Shown here: positions 53,192-61,699 of the stretch, one piece after another | Numbering within the stretch: position 1 is the stretch's first letter | Layout of the letters: each line of letters begins with the position of its first letter | NCBI GenBank assembly: GCA_947502495.1 | Contig: CANNAC010000007.1 | Coordinates: 146,483-210,482, forward strand | From: an uncultured Flavobacteriaceae bacterium | Lineage (GTDB): Bacteria; Bacteroidota; Bacteroidia; Flavobacteriales; Flavobacteriaceae | Direction of reading: 5' to 3' | Length of the DNA: 64,000 nucleotides | Notes under the pieces: generated by a model | Told to the model about the DNA's origin: nothing | Database searches by the model: none | What the model saw: the letters and a program-made list of their open reading frames with translations, nothing else | Position numbers and translations under genes: made by a program

Positions 53192-53761
53192 ATGCATAGA
53201 GTTCAAAATAATATTACTATTGAAGATTTAAAGCAAGGCTCCGATTTGTTGTTTAAGGATATATATGAAGACAACAGAGACAAGTTTTTAAATTTTGCCA
53301 AGAAGTATAACTTATCTCAAGAGGATAATATAGACGTCTATCAAGATGCATACATTATCTTTTACAATAATGTTATGCAAGGTAAAATTGAAGAGTTTAC
53401 CAGCAGTATCTCTACTTATTTATTTAGCATTGGTAAGTATTTGATTTTTGATAAAATGAAGAAAAACAATAAGACTGTAAATCCAGATTTTGATTTGTCT
53501 ATTGTTAGAGAAAAGGAAGAACTTGTAGATCCAGAATTAGAAATGGAACAACAAGAACTAACTACAGAACAAGTTTTATTAAAAAAGTATTTTGTTACTC
53601 TTGGAAAGAAATGTCAAGAACTTCTAACCCTATTTTATTACAGAGGTTTTACCATTAAAGACATTATAGAAGCTGGAAATTACACTAGTGAAAACGTAGT
53701 GAAAAGTGCAAAATCCAGATGCATGAAAACCCTAAAAGAAAGAATTAACACAAAAGAATAA
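53192..53761 (+). CDS. ECF-type RNA polymerase sigma factor
   Basis: 189 residues. Region 2 (LLFKDIYEDNRDKFLNFAKKYN ... NIDVYQDAYIIFYNN ... STYLFSIGKYLIFDKMKKN) and region 4 (LGKKCQELLTLFYYRGFTIKDIIEAG ... SENVVKSAKSRCMKTLKERI) are both clear, with no extra domains. It directs polymerase to envelope-stress-type promoters; the six TGTTAAC sites around it are its likely targets. The ATG at 53192 conflicts with the promoter position; a TTG at 53246 would give a start just before region 2. The next gene follows 5 nt after its stop. Confidence 0.85.
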   Translation: MHRVQNNITIEDLKQGSDLLFKDIYEDNRDKFLNFAKKYNLSQEDNIDVYQDAYIIFYNNVMQGKIEEFTSSISTYLFSIGKYLIFDKMKKNNKTVNPDFDLSIVREKEELVDPELEMEQQELTTEQVLLKKYFVTLGKKCQELLTLFYYRGFTIKDIIEAGNYTSENVVKSAKSRCMKTLKERINTKE

Positions 53762-53766
53762 TAGCA

Positions 53767-54531
53767 ATGGAAAATCAAGACCTACTATATCATTATTTCT
53801 CAAATAGCTTGACTGCAGCGCAGGAAAAGGAGTTTCAAGATTTATTAGAAAACGATACCGAATTTAAAGCACAATTTTTATTTGAACAAAACTTAAAAGA
53901 AGTAATTAAAAGTAATGAAATAGATACTTTAAAAGCAAAGCTTCAAGGTTTTGAAAAAGATTTGTCTGCAACGAAAACAACAAGAATAGAGTTTTTCGAT
54001 AGCGAAACTTCAAAACCAATAAAGCCTACTTTTAACTCTAAATACTTTGCTATTGCAGCATCTATAGTTTTGTTAATGGGTTGGTTTGGGTATAACTCGT
54101 TTTTGGGTACCGACTATTCTAATATGTATAATGAGAATTTTAGTGCTTACCCAAATACTGTGTATAGCATTACTAGAGGAGATACCGAAAATACTTTAGA
54201 GCGTGAGGCCTTTGTAGCTTATGAAAGTAAAGACTATCAAAAAACAATAGAAAAATTAGACGCTATTCCTGTCGAAGCAACCAAAGAGTATTTTAACTTT
54301 TATAAAGCACAATCCTATTTAAATATGGATGATACTGTGAATGCGGAAACATTTTTCACACTTGTTCTGCAAGATAACAGAAGCTTTGTTGCAGAGTCTA
54401 CATGGTATTTGGCATTGATTGCATTGAAAGGAGAAAATAAGGCGGAAGCTAAAAAGCATTTGGAAAACCTAGTTGCTAATTTTGATTATAATAAAGAAAA
54501 AGCAAAGGTACTTTTAAAAGAACTTGAGTAG
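53767..54531 (+). CDS. Probable anti-sigma-like membrane protein with periplasmic TPRs
   Basis: 254 residues: a short cytoplasmic N-terminal part of about 95 residues (MENQDLLYHYFSNSLTAAQEKEFQDLL, resembling anti-sigma N-domains without a zinc finger), one membrane helix (YFAIAASIVLLMGWFGYNSFL, about 97-117), then a C-terminal tetratricopeptide region (EREAFVAYESKDYQKTIEKLDAIP ... AETFFTLVLQDNRSFVAESTWYLALIAL). It follows the sigma gene by 5 nt. Sequestration of the sigma factor by the N-domain and sensing by the periplasmic TPRs are inference. A tandem repeat pair starts at its stop codon. Confidence 0.7.
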   Translation: MENQDLLYHYFSNSLTAAQEKEFQDLLENDTEFKAQFLFEQNLKEVIKSNEIDTLKAKLQGFEKDLSATKTTRIEFFDSETSKPIKPTFNSKYFAIAASIVLLMGWFGYNSFLGTDYSNMYNENFSAYPNTVYSITRGDTENTLEREAFVAYESKDYQKTIEKLDAIPVEATKEYFNFYKAQSYLNMDDTVNAETFFTLVLQDNRSFVAESTWYLALIALKGENKAEAKKHLENLVANFDYNKEKAKVLLKELE

Positions 54532-54673
54532 TTCTGTCACTTCGAGGGTTTCCAATTTTTATGGGAATAGTATCGAAAAATTGTAATATTAGCCCTTTTA
54601 ATAGGGGTTTTATTAGTTCTGTCACTTCGAGTGATTCCAATTTTTATGGGAATAGTATCGAGAAGTTCTAATA
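54530..54673. repeat. Tandem 59-bp direct repeat
   Basis: Copies at 54530-54588 and 54615-54673 differ at about 5 of 59 positions, each opening AGTTCTGTCACTTCGAG and containing TTCCAATTTTTATGGGAA (a hairpin). They are separated by a short hairpin-forming spacer. The first begins inside the last codons of the preceding gene. Confidence 0.8.
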
Positions 54674-54710
54674 CAGGACACTTTTCTATACGTTTTGCAC
54701 ACTCTTTGTC

Positions 54711-54731
54711 ATTCCGCACAAAATGCGGAAT
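54711..54731. repeat. ATTCCGCA-CAAAA-TGCGGAAT palindrome
   Basis: An 8-bp-arm hairpin flanked by GTC and CC, i.e. the GTCATTCC...GGAATCC type of dispersed repeat, close to the stop of the TPR-CHAT gene (54740). Architecture parallels the TTCCTGC hairpins of the GIY-YIG element. Confidence 0.7.
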
Positions 54732-54739
54732 CCAAAACT

Positions 54740-57502
54740 TTATATTCTTGATTTTCTACGTTTTCTAAGTATTCCTCCAAGTATAATAAAAACAACGGCA
54801 GCGAATACATACCATAACAAATTACTACTAGAGGCTAAAGCTGCAGTATTTCCTGAAATTACAAATCCAGACCAATAATAAGGATGTACTAAAGCATTCT
54901 GTTTGTTGGTATTTAAAAAGGCGATTTGCGCACTTTGTAAGGCAATGTCTTTTGTTTTCTGTTTAGATAAGTTTTTGTAAAATGCATCCATTATGCTTAA
55001 AGCGGAAGCATCGTTAATTTTCCACAAGGTACTAGAAATACTCGATGCGCCACTAAAGTAAAAACCACGAGCAAGACTCATAAAGCCTTCCCCACGTTTC
55101 AGGTTTCCAATACCGCTTTCGCAAGCACTTAAAGTCACTAAATTGGTGTTGAGATTTAAATTATACAAATCACTTACATATAATAAATTGGTATTGGTTG
55201 CATTTGGTTGAAATGCTAAATAGGAGTATTCCGGAGTTTCATCATTTAAAATAGCGTGTGTTGCAAAGTGAAGAATGCCGTATTGGCTGCTTTCAGTATT
55301 AAAATTTTCAAGGGTTGCCTGGTTGCTAGTTAATGTTTTTCCTTTAAAATAATGTAAAACGGACGTAGCTTCCTCTGTATTATTTGGTAATGCTAAAAGC
55401 GAGGAAGACGAAGCATTAAAACTAGGAGCAAAGGCAAGTGCCTTATTGTTTATGCCTTCTTTTTCGGTAAGTTGTTTTAATAAAGTAGCAGAGTTCGCGT
55501 AGCTAATGGCATAGTCTTCTACTAAATATTTGGTCTTGGTTGTATCTGTATTTAAACTGGAAAACGGAATGTAATTCAGTAATCCATCTGCAACAATAAT
55601 CAGGTTTTCTGCATTGTGATTTGCCAAACTTGGAGCAACCAACTTTTCATATAAAGTATAGGTTTTACTATTTAAGGTTTCTAAATCTGATTTTGGATTG
55701 TTAAGCATTGCATAGATGGCAATAATTTCGTCTTCTAAATCAGCATCTATCTTATAAATCAGCATGTCTTTCGTTGTTTTAGTAATCGCAATCGTATAAA
55801 TAGCGTTGTTTCCATAAAAATAAGAGAGCAATACATCTTCTGGTTTTAGTAGCGCTTGTACTTCAGAAATAGAAATTACTTGGGAGTTATACTTTAAGTT
55901 ATAATACCTATTATAATTGGTTTCTATGGTGGTGATAAGGTTTCGGTATTCCTTTTTTAATGCAAACAGTTCATCTTCTAGTTTTTTGTTTTCCGAACGA
56001 TTTAATTGTTTTTCAATGTGATTGATTTGCGATTTTAATACTTGTTCTTTTTCTATAATTTCTTTCGGAATATTTGCAAAATCCGTAGCTTTTGTACTTA
56101 AAAGCGCTTCTAGTAAAAGTGCAGATTTGCTTTTTTCAGAATAAAAGAAAGCCTTGTCTATAAGCGAATCTTGTTTTGTGGTTTGGTATAAATTATAGGT
56201 GGCTTGCAAACCAGACTCGAAAACAGGGAAAGCTTCTTCCATTAAAAAGAGTTTGTCGGTATTGTTTTTAAAACTGGGTTTTAATAGGTCTAAGGTTTGT
56301 ATGGCTTCATCAACCGTTTCTAAACTTTCGGAAGCATTAGCCAATGCATTTAAAATTTCGGCTTTGTTTTTTAAAATTTTTAAAACCACAGTCTGATTAA
56401 TAGTAGAAGGATTCGCATTAGTAGAAAATTGCTGCAATGCAAGATTATAATTTTCTAATGCTTTTTCTGGTTTGTTAAATTTGGTGTGTAGCAAACCTAA
56501 GTTGTTATATGCTTCTGCAATAGTATTATGCGGTTGGCTTTTCCATTTTTGCTTTACAAGCTCTAAAGCTGTTTGGAGTTCTTGTTCTGCTTCAGCATAT
56601 TTATTTTCTGCTTGTAGAATTTTGGCTTTTGCTTCGTGAAAAACATTCCATCTTGGGTGATTTTCAGAAAGATTATCTTTCATTATTTTTAGATAGTAAG
56701 TAGAACTATCTATTTTGTTTGTAGTCAAATAATTTTCTAGTAAGTGGTTTGCTTCTGTAATGATACTGCTAGAGTTTCCGTTATTGTGCAAGTTGAACGC
56801 TAGTGATTTTTTAAAGTATGCATTAGATAATGTATACTGTTTTTGACTTTTTAAAACTTCGGCTAGTAAACTATAGTTTCTATTAATTTTATAGAGATCT
56901 TCTGCTTTTTTTGTTTCTAAAATATGAATATTCTTTGTGTAGTATTCTTTTGCTAAATCATACTTGTCATCATTAAAATACATTTTTGCTATAAAACTAT
57001 ATGCACTGGTTAATAGGTCAAGATGATATATATTTAATTCCTTTTCTTTTAATGCTTCAGTTGTGTTAATAATAGTAAGAAATGCGTTCCGAGATTTTTC
57101 ATTATCATTTAATAAATAATAATAGATGCCTTTATCTTGGTTTATTGAATTTGTATAAAACAGCGCGTTTTCTATTTCTTTTAATTTGGCTTCGTTTTTT
57201 AAAACAATAGAATCTAGTTGTTTGAAATTCGCTTTCATTCGCTCTAAATCGTAAAAATGTGCAGCGCTTTTATTGGATGCATTTATACTATGTATTAGAG
57301 TTTCAAAGTCGTTTTTGTTTTTGGCAAGTTTATTTATTTCATTATAATAATGATAAGCGGAATCTTGTTGAGCGTATATAAATTGATTAGCTTTAATAAA
57401 CAAAGAGTAAATATTACTAGAATAAATAGAGTCGTTTGTGCTTTGTCCAAAGAAATTAGTTGTAGAAAGAAAAAGGAGGAATAAAAACAGTTTGTTTTTC
57501 AT
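54740..57502 (-). CDS. Membrane-anchored periplasmic TPR-CHAT protease-like protein
   Basis: 920 residues with signal peptide (MKNKLFLFLLFLSTTNFFGQ), helical tetratricopeptide repeats (about 130-420; e.g. KYDLAKEYYTKNIHILETK, PEKALENYNLALQQF), a coiled-coil-like stretch (QVLKSQINHIEKQLNRSENKKLEDELFALKKE region), and a C-terminal CHAT caspase-like domain with catalytic His in HFATHAIL (H749) and Cys in LSACESG (C794). It ends with one membrane helix and a basic tail (892-920). Thus the protease domain lies outside the cytoplasm, anchored at its C-terminus. The start is the ATG at 57502; the longer TTG start at 57517 would only add five residues. It is convergent with the anti-sigma-like gene. 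The gap holds two repeats and no other gene. Confidence 0.87.
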   Translation of the reverse strand: MKNKLFLFLLFLSTTNFFGQSTNDSIYSSNIYSLFIKANQFIYAQQDSAYHYYNEINKLAKNKNDFETLIHSINASNKSAAHFYDLERMKANFKQLDSIVLKNEAKLKEIENALFYTNSINQDKGIYYYLLNDNEKSRNAFLTIINTTEALKEKELNIYHLDLLTSAYSFIAKMYFNDDKYDLAKEYYTKNIHILETKKAEDLYKINRNYSLLAEVLKSQKQYTLSNAYFKKSLAFNLHNNGNSSSIITEANHLLENYLTTNKIDSSTYYLKIMKDNLSENHPRWNVFHEAKAKILQAENKYAEAEQELQTALELVKQKWKSQPHNTIAEAYNNLGLLHTKFNKPEKALENYNLALQQFSTNANPSTINQTVVLKILKNKAEILNALANASESLETVDEAIQTLDLLKPSFKNNTDKLFLMEEAFPVFESGLQATYNLYQTTKQDSLIDKAFFYSEKSKSALLLEALLSTKATDFANIPKEIIEKEQVLKSQINHIEKQLNRSENKKLEDELFALKKEYRNLITTIETNYNRYYNLKYNSQVISISEVQALLKPEDVLLSYFYGNNAIYTIAITKTTKDMLIYKIDADLEDEIIAIYAMLNNPKSDLETLNSKTYTLYEKLVAPSLANHNAENLIIVADGLLNYIPFSSLNTDTTKTKYLVEDYAISYANSATLLKQLTEKEGINNKALAFAPSFNASSSSLLALPNNTEEATSVLHYFKGKTLTSNQATLENFNTESSQYGILHFATHAILNDETPEYSYLAFQPNATNTNLLYVSDLYNLNLNTNLVTLSACESGIGNLKRGEGFMSLARGFYFSGASSISSTLWKINDASALSIMDAFYKNLSKQKTKDIALQSAQIAFLNTNKQNALVHPYYWSGFVISGNTAALASSSNLLWYVFAAVVFIILGGILRKRRKSRI

Positions 57503-57503
57503 A

Positions 57504-57537
57504 AAATTAGTCTTCAAATTTAATTGAAGACTAATTT
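57504..57537 (-). promoter_or_regulatory. Large hairpin directly upstream of the TPR-CHAT start codon
   Basis: Perfect 14-bp arms AAATTAGTCTTCAA / TTGAAGACTAATTT with ATTTAA loop, ending 2 nt from the ATG. It could block or modulate translation initiation, or be a terminator from upstream transcription. Confidence 0.6.
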
Positions 57538-57571
57538 ACAAATATTTAAAGTATTAATAGACTGTTATTTA

Positions 57572-58210
57572 TCACTGAGGATTATAAAAATCAGCTAGAA
57601 ACGAATAACTGTTATTTTCTGTTTGCACGCTAATCATTGCTTCTCCTATAAAACCTTCTTGTCCAAATTGGAAAGGTTGATACATTCCTGTATTGTTTGT
57701 GTTTGGTATGGTGTTTATTAACGAATTTGGGTTTGTATTTACCAAAATTTCTTCATCTTCTGTAGAAGTTATAGTTAAACTCATTTGATTGGTTCCTACT
57801 TGTAAAGCAAGCGCACCAATGGTATTATTTACAATTAAACATAAACAAGGTGAAGGAGCAGGAGGAATTGGAGGGATTGGGTTAATAATTAAAAAGGCCT
57901 CTTCCGGACTTACAATGGTATCCGACTCTATTTCGTTGGTTTCAATGGAAGCGTTTGCTTCCGCGATATAGTTTTGGGTAATGTCATAATCGGGATCCGA
58001 ATCTGGAACTTGTTGCCAGACCGCAATACTGTCGCCTAGTCTTGTGTTTTCGGTTGCTAAATAGTATTTACGTAAGTCCCCTTCGTAAATATAATTGGTA
58101 GAAGTAAATAAAGCTTCTTCCTCTGGATTGTTGTCTTCATCTTCGTCACAACTAACATTTGTGAACATAGCAAAGGATAATAGTACTAGTACTACATAAC
58201 GTGTTTTCAT
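57572..58210 (-). CDS. ECF-regulon Pro-rich lipoprotein
   Basis: 212 residues with lipobox NVSC (about C21) and an acidic spacer (DEDEDNNPEEE). The middle has an unusual PIPPIPPAPSPCLCLI segment, followed by a beta-rich C-terminal domain (QVGTNQMSLTITSTEDEEILV ... EGFIGEAMISVQTENNSYSFL). No family recognised. It has an ECF-type promoter, so it should respond with the other envelope genes of this locus. Confidence 0.7.
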   Translation of the reverse strand: MKTRYVVLVLLSFAMFTNVSCDEDEDNNPEEEALFTSTNYIYEGDLRKYYLATENTRLGDSIAVWQQVPDSDPDYDITQNYIAEANASIETNEIESDTIVSPEEAFLIINPIPPIPPAPSPCLCLIVNNTIGALALQVGTNQMSLTITSTEDEEILVNTNPNSLINTIPNTNNTGMYQPFQFGQEGFIGEAMISVQTENNSYSFLADFYNPQ

Positions 58211-58243
58211 AATTTATATGTTTTTGGGTTACACTGTAGCTAG

Positions 58244-58272
58244 TTAATAGTAAGGAGAGTCTAAAGTTAACA
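58244..58272 (-). promoter_or_regulatory. ECF-type promoter P6 (Pro-rich lipoprotein)
   Basis: TGTTAACT (58272-58265), 15-nt spacer, TATTAA (58249-58244); predicted start about 27 nt before the ATG at 58210. Confidence 0.6.
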
Positions 58273-58327
58273 ATTTTCCGAAATAAACATAAAAAAAAGT
58301 AAGTTATTTTGTGTAACTGTTTGGTTG

Positions 58328-60763
58328 TTAGTTTATCTGGTATATAATAATAGTGTTGTCTTCACCTTTGGTTACAAACTCCAAGTTGTTGTCTTTATCC
58401 AAATTATCTAGCACAATTGCAGAATTTCCGTACACAGGGAAATTGTTTTGTAGTTTCCCATTGCTATCATACAAATACACTTTCTGCGTTTGCAGGTCTG
58501 TTACAGAAACGTAAATCTTATCGTGGATATAAAAGAGTTTTGGGATGTCATAATTACCAAAGTCTAAGTCTAAAGTTTTATTTTTTATGGTTAACTTGTT
58601 ATCGGTTTGCGCTACTAATGTTTTTGTAGTAGTAGCCAAATGATGTTTACTACCAAGGTTTAAATTTTGTGTACTACTAGTTCCATTCGTATTAAAACTA
58701 ACCAGCTTGCCATCTTTTGTTGTGGTAGTGAATTTGTTATAATATAAGTATAATGCTTGATTAGAAAAAGAGTATTTGTTTTTTGGTGTTACTCTTGTTT
58801 TACCAACGCGATCTACAATGTATAATTTGTTGTCTGTTTTAAAGGTCAAGTAATCTTTTCGGCCAATTCTAAAATGTTGGGGTGAATGATTAATAGTGCT
58901 TTCGGCAGCTTTAAATTTAAACCCATTTACCGTTTTTCCTTTGGCATCATACATTAAAATATTTTTGTCTTGGGTTACTAGTAGTCGGTATTTCTTGTTA
59001 TTGTCGTAATCAAAAACCGAAAGCGGTTGCGTAATGGCATCCTTAAATTTTAAAGGAAAAGGAGCGGCATTGTTTCCGTTTCTGTCTAAAACATAAACCC
59101 GGTTAGGAGTTGCAAATGCTAATTGAAGTCTTCCGTTTTTGTACATGTCTATTTGTTGTACTTCACCTAAAACGGGACCTTGAAGTTGTTTTTTCCAAAG
59201 CACTTTTCCTCGATTAGAAATAAGATATAGATTGTTCTTTATGTCTTGAACAATAATTTCCTTTTGCTTCGTGATATGATTCGTTACTAATTGCGGATTG
59301 TTTACCAAGTCCGCATCTAATTTAATATTGTATAATTCGGTTACCGAATTTTCTCGAACTCGTGTCTTGTTCTTTTTTATTACCGTGTTTATATGTGCAA
59401 AATTAGTGTCATATACGAATTGTAAAGCTGAAGTTTTATAATTGTCGAGTTTAAGGTTTAGAGTTTCCTCAAAGTTATTATTTATAATATTCTTTAAAGC
59501 TGTCGGATTTGCAACCATAAGCAAAGAAGAGGCATTTGTAAGATGCTCTTTGGTGCTTTGGTAGTACTCTTTTGCGTTATACGTCGTTTTGTTTTGGTAG
59601 TTGGCAATAATGTTTTCTAGCGCTTCTTTGGTATTTGTGAAAACAAAAAAGGCATTCACATTGGCGTAATAATTCGCTTGGTTAAAAGTGATTAATGGAG
59701 AGAATGTACTGCGGAACAATGCTGCCTCACTAAAACTGTAAATGTCTATTTGTCGGTAGGTTTCTACCAAATCCTGATCGTTTAGCAAAGCATCCTTTGT
59801 AGCAATAACATCTAAAGAGTTTAATAGAATCGCTTGGTTTTTTCCCTCGTAAATAATTCCAACTTCCACAATATTATCAAAAAGAGTAGTTTCGGTTGTT
59901 AAAGAATCTGTGCTACGGAATTGTTTTAGATTTTCATTTAACGTCGTAAAATCATTAAATGTAAAACTCATAAAACCATCTGCATTACTAGGAGCAATGC
60001 TTGCCGCTCTATTCTCTTGAGCAATCGTGTTTTTAAAAATATTAATCAAACTCTTTGTAGAATCTGTTGCTTTGGTGATTCCGTTTAAAATAATAGCATC
60101 TTGATTAATATCTGCGTCTACCAGTGTATAATTGGTAAAGGTCTTAAAAGGAAAAGAGTCATTAATAAAAACGGACTGTATAGGTTGTTTATTTGTATTG
60201 TTAATTAGTATAGAAAACGGTTTTTTAGTATCTGCCGTATTTAAAATAGTTTTTAAATCTTCATCTTTATTTGTGGTAATTAGCGAAGTTTCTAAAATCT
60301 CTTTACTGGACGAAGCAATAAAAATACTGTCCTTATAAGTATTATAGGTAATGTTCTTTTCTATTTGTGTTTTATTAATCGACAAGCTTTGAAACAAATA
60401 GGCTTCCACAGTAATATTTTGTAACGAATCTACAGCAAATAAATCTGGTGTTTGTTTGGTAATAACGGTGTATTGTAAGCTGTCTTTTTTGTCATAACTA
60501 AAACAAACGAAAAGCGGATTTGTAGTGTTTAAGTACTTAAGGTTTTCTAGTTTGCTACTTAGGTTAGTATAGAATTTATTCTTCTGAAGGCCTTCTAAAA
60601 AATCACTATTGTTTAGATTGCTTTTTAAGCTTTCTAAATTATTCACTTGTATAATTACCGAAGCATTTTCTGGAATATAATCTTTAGTATTTATGTGCTT
60701 ATCGGTTTTTGTACAACTAATAAGTAAAAGGCTAATAAGAAAAAGGTTCCAGGTTTTTTTCAT
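58328..60763 (-). CDS. Large lipoprotein with C-terminal beta-propeller-like region
   Basis: 811 residues with lipobox LISC (about C17), a long N-terminal part of unknown fold (about 30-480) and a C-terminal propeller-like region of WD/PQQ-like strands (GKVLWKKQLQGPVLGEVQQIDMYKNG, RVYVLDRNGNNAAPFPLK, NILMYDAKGKTVNGFKF, YLYDSNGKLQNNFPVYG). In Flavobacteria such genes sit next to rnhB, as here. The function is unknown; a surface scaffold is plausible. Confidence 0.78.
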   Translation of the reverse strand: MKKTWNLFLISLLLISCTKTDKHINTKDYIPENASVIIQVNNLESLKSNLNNSDFLEGLQKNKFYTNLSSKLENLKYLNTTNPLFVCFSYDKKDSLQYTVITKQTPDLFAVDSLQNITVEAYLFQSLSINKTQIEKNITYNTYKDSIFIASSSKEILETSLITTNKDEDLKTILNTADTKKPFSILINNTNKQPIQSVFINDSFPFKTFTNYTLVDADINQDAIILNGITKATDSTKSLINIFKNTIAQENRAASIAPSNADGFMSFTFNDFTTLNENLKQFRSTDSLTTETTLFDNIVEVGIIYEGKNQAILLNSLDVIATKDALLNDQDLVETYRQIDIYSFSEAALFRSTFSPLITFNQANYYANVNAFFVFTNTKEALENIIANYQNKTTYNAKEYYQSTKEHLTNASSLLMVANPTALKNIINNNFEETLNLKLDNYKTSALQFVYDTNFAHINTVIKKNKTRVRENSVTELYNIKLDADLVNNPQLVTNHITKQKEIIVQDIKNNLYLISNRGKVLWKKQLQGPVLGEVQQIDMYKNGRLQLAFATPNRVYVLDRNGNNAAPFPLKFKDAITQPLSVFDYDNNKKYRLLVTQDKNILMYDAKGKTVNGFKFKAAESTINHSPQHFRIGRKDYLTFKTDNKLYIVDRVGKTRVTPKNKYSFSNQALYLYYNKFTTTTKDGKLVSFNTNGTSSTQNLNLGSKHHLATTTKTLVAQTDNKLTIKNKTLDLDFGNYDIPKLFYIHDKIYVSVTDLQTQKVYLYDSNGKLQNNFPVYGNSAIVLDNLDKDNNLEFVTKGEDNTIIIYQIN

Positions 60764-60868
60764 GTAAAAAGGGATTTGTACAAATATAGGAATGCGTTTA
60801 TAAAAAGCACTTAAACTGTTTAAAGTATTTGAATTTATAGGTAGTCAAAATTTTTAGCTTTTTTTAGT

Positions 60869-60922
60869 TTCAACTTCAACTTCAACTTCAACTTCAACTT
60901 CAACTTCAACTTCAACTTCAAC
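60869..60922. repeat. Hexanucleotide microsatellite (TTCAAC)9
   Basis: Nine perfect copies between the rnhB stop and the propeller lipoprotein gene, about 105 nt upstream of the lipoprotein ATG. It is non-coding as annotated, but in one minus-strand frame it would read Val-Glu repeats. Confidence 0.9.
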
Positions 60923-60936
60923 TTCACTCGAAATAC

Positions 60937-61536
60937 TTAGACTTCTAAACGCAGCTGTTCTGGTAATAGTCTAAAAGATTTTCGGTGATACTTCGTGATT
61001 CCGTATTTTCTAATCGCTGCTCTGTGCTCTTTTGTCGGATAACCTTTATTTTGTTTCCAGTTGTACATCGGGAATTCTTCATGAATTGTATTCATATATG
61101 CATCGCGATAGGTTTTCGCTAAAACCGAAGCAGCGGCAATACTTAAAAATTTTCCGTCTCCTTTTATAATGGTTTCATGCGGAATATCTTTATAAGGTTT
61201 AAACCTATTTCCATCTACGATTATAAAGTTAGGAAGTTGTTTTAAGCCGGCAATAGATTTATGCATAGCCAAAATGGAAGCGTTTAAAATGTTTATTTCG
61301 TCTATTTCCTCTTGAAAAACATGCGCAAAACCAAAACAGATAGCTTCCGTTTCAATAATTGGTTGTAGTAAATCGCGCTTTTTTTCGCTTAATTGTTTAG
61401 AATCGTTGAGTATTTTGTTCTCAAAATTATCAGGGAGAATCACAGCAGCGGCAGTAACTGGACCAGCTAAACAACCTCTGCCAGCTTCGTCTGTACCACA
61501 TTCCATTTTTAGATTCGAATAATTTAATTTCAGCAT
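60937..61536 (-). CDS. rnhB: Ribonuclease HII
   Basis: 199 residues with the RNase HII signature [21 protein letters not shown] (catalytic Asp-Glu at the start), [12 protein letters not shown], the central IVDGNRF and [14 protein letters not shown]. It removes ribonucleotides and RNA primers from DNA. The start at 61536 gives an N-terminal [19 protein letters not shown] (Met 11) is also possible. Confidence 0.95.
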   Translation of the reverse strand: MLKLNYSNLKMECGTDEAGRGCLAGPVTAAAVILPDNFENKILNDSKQLSEKKRDLLQPIIETEAICFGFAHVFQEEIDEINILNASILAMHKSIAGLKQLPNFIIVDGNRFKPYKDIPHETIIKGDGKFLSIAAASVLAKTYRDAYMNTIHEEFPMYNWKQNKGYPTKEHRAAIRKYGITKYHRKSFRLLPEQLRLEV

Positions 61537-61607
61537 TTAAGTAATCGTTAAGAATAACAAGTTGTTATAAATTGTAATATTGTAATTAATACCTATTAGA
61601 TATTTTC

Positions 61608-61615
61608 TATTTTTG
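61608..61615 (+). promoter_or_regulatory. TATTTTTG -7-like element for the putative porin
   Basis: Matches TAnnTTTG, 85 nt upstream of the ATG at 61700. No good -33 partner seen. Confidence 0.35.
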
Positions 61616-61699
61616 CGTCTTTAAATACCAAAGCTTTTGCAAAGGTGTTCAAAAATCTAACAATAGACTTTAGGTTGTTGCAAGGTCTAAAAAATAATT

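Noticed and set aside
60869..60922. Tandem hexamer tract considered as a CRISPR-like array
   Set aside because: Units are 6 bp without spacers; it is a simple microsatellite and no cas genes are present.
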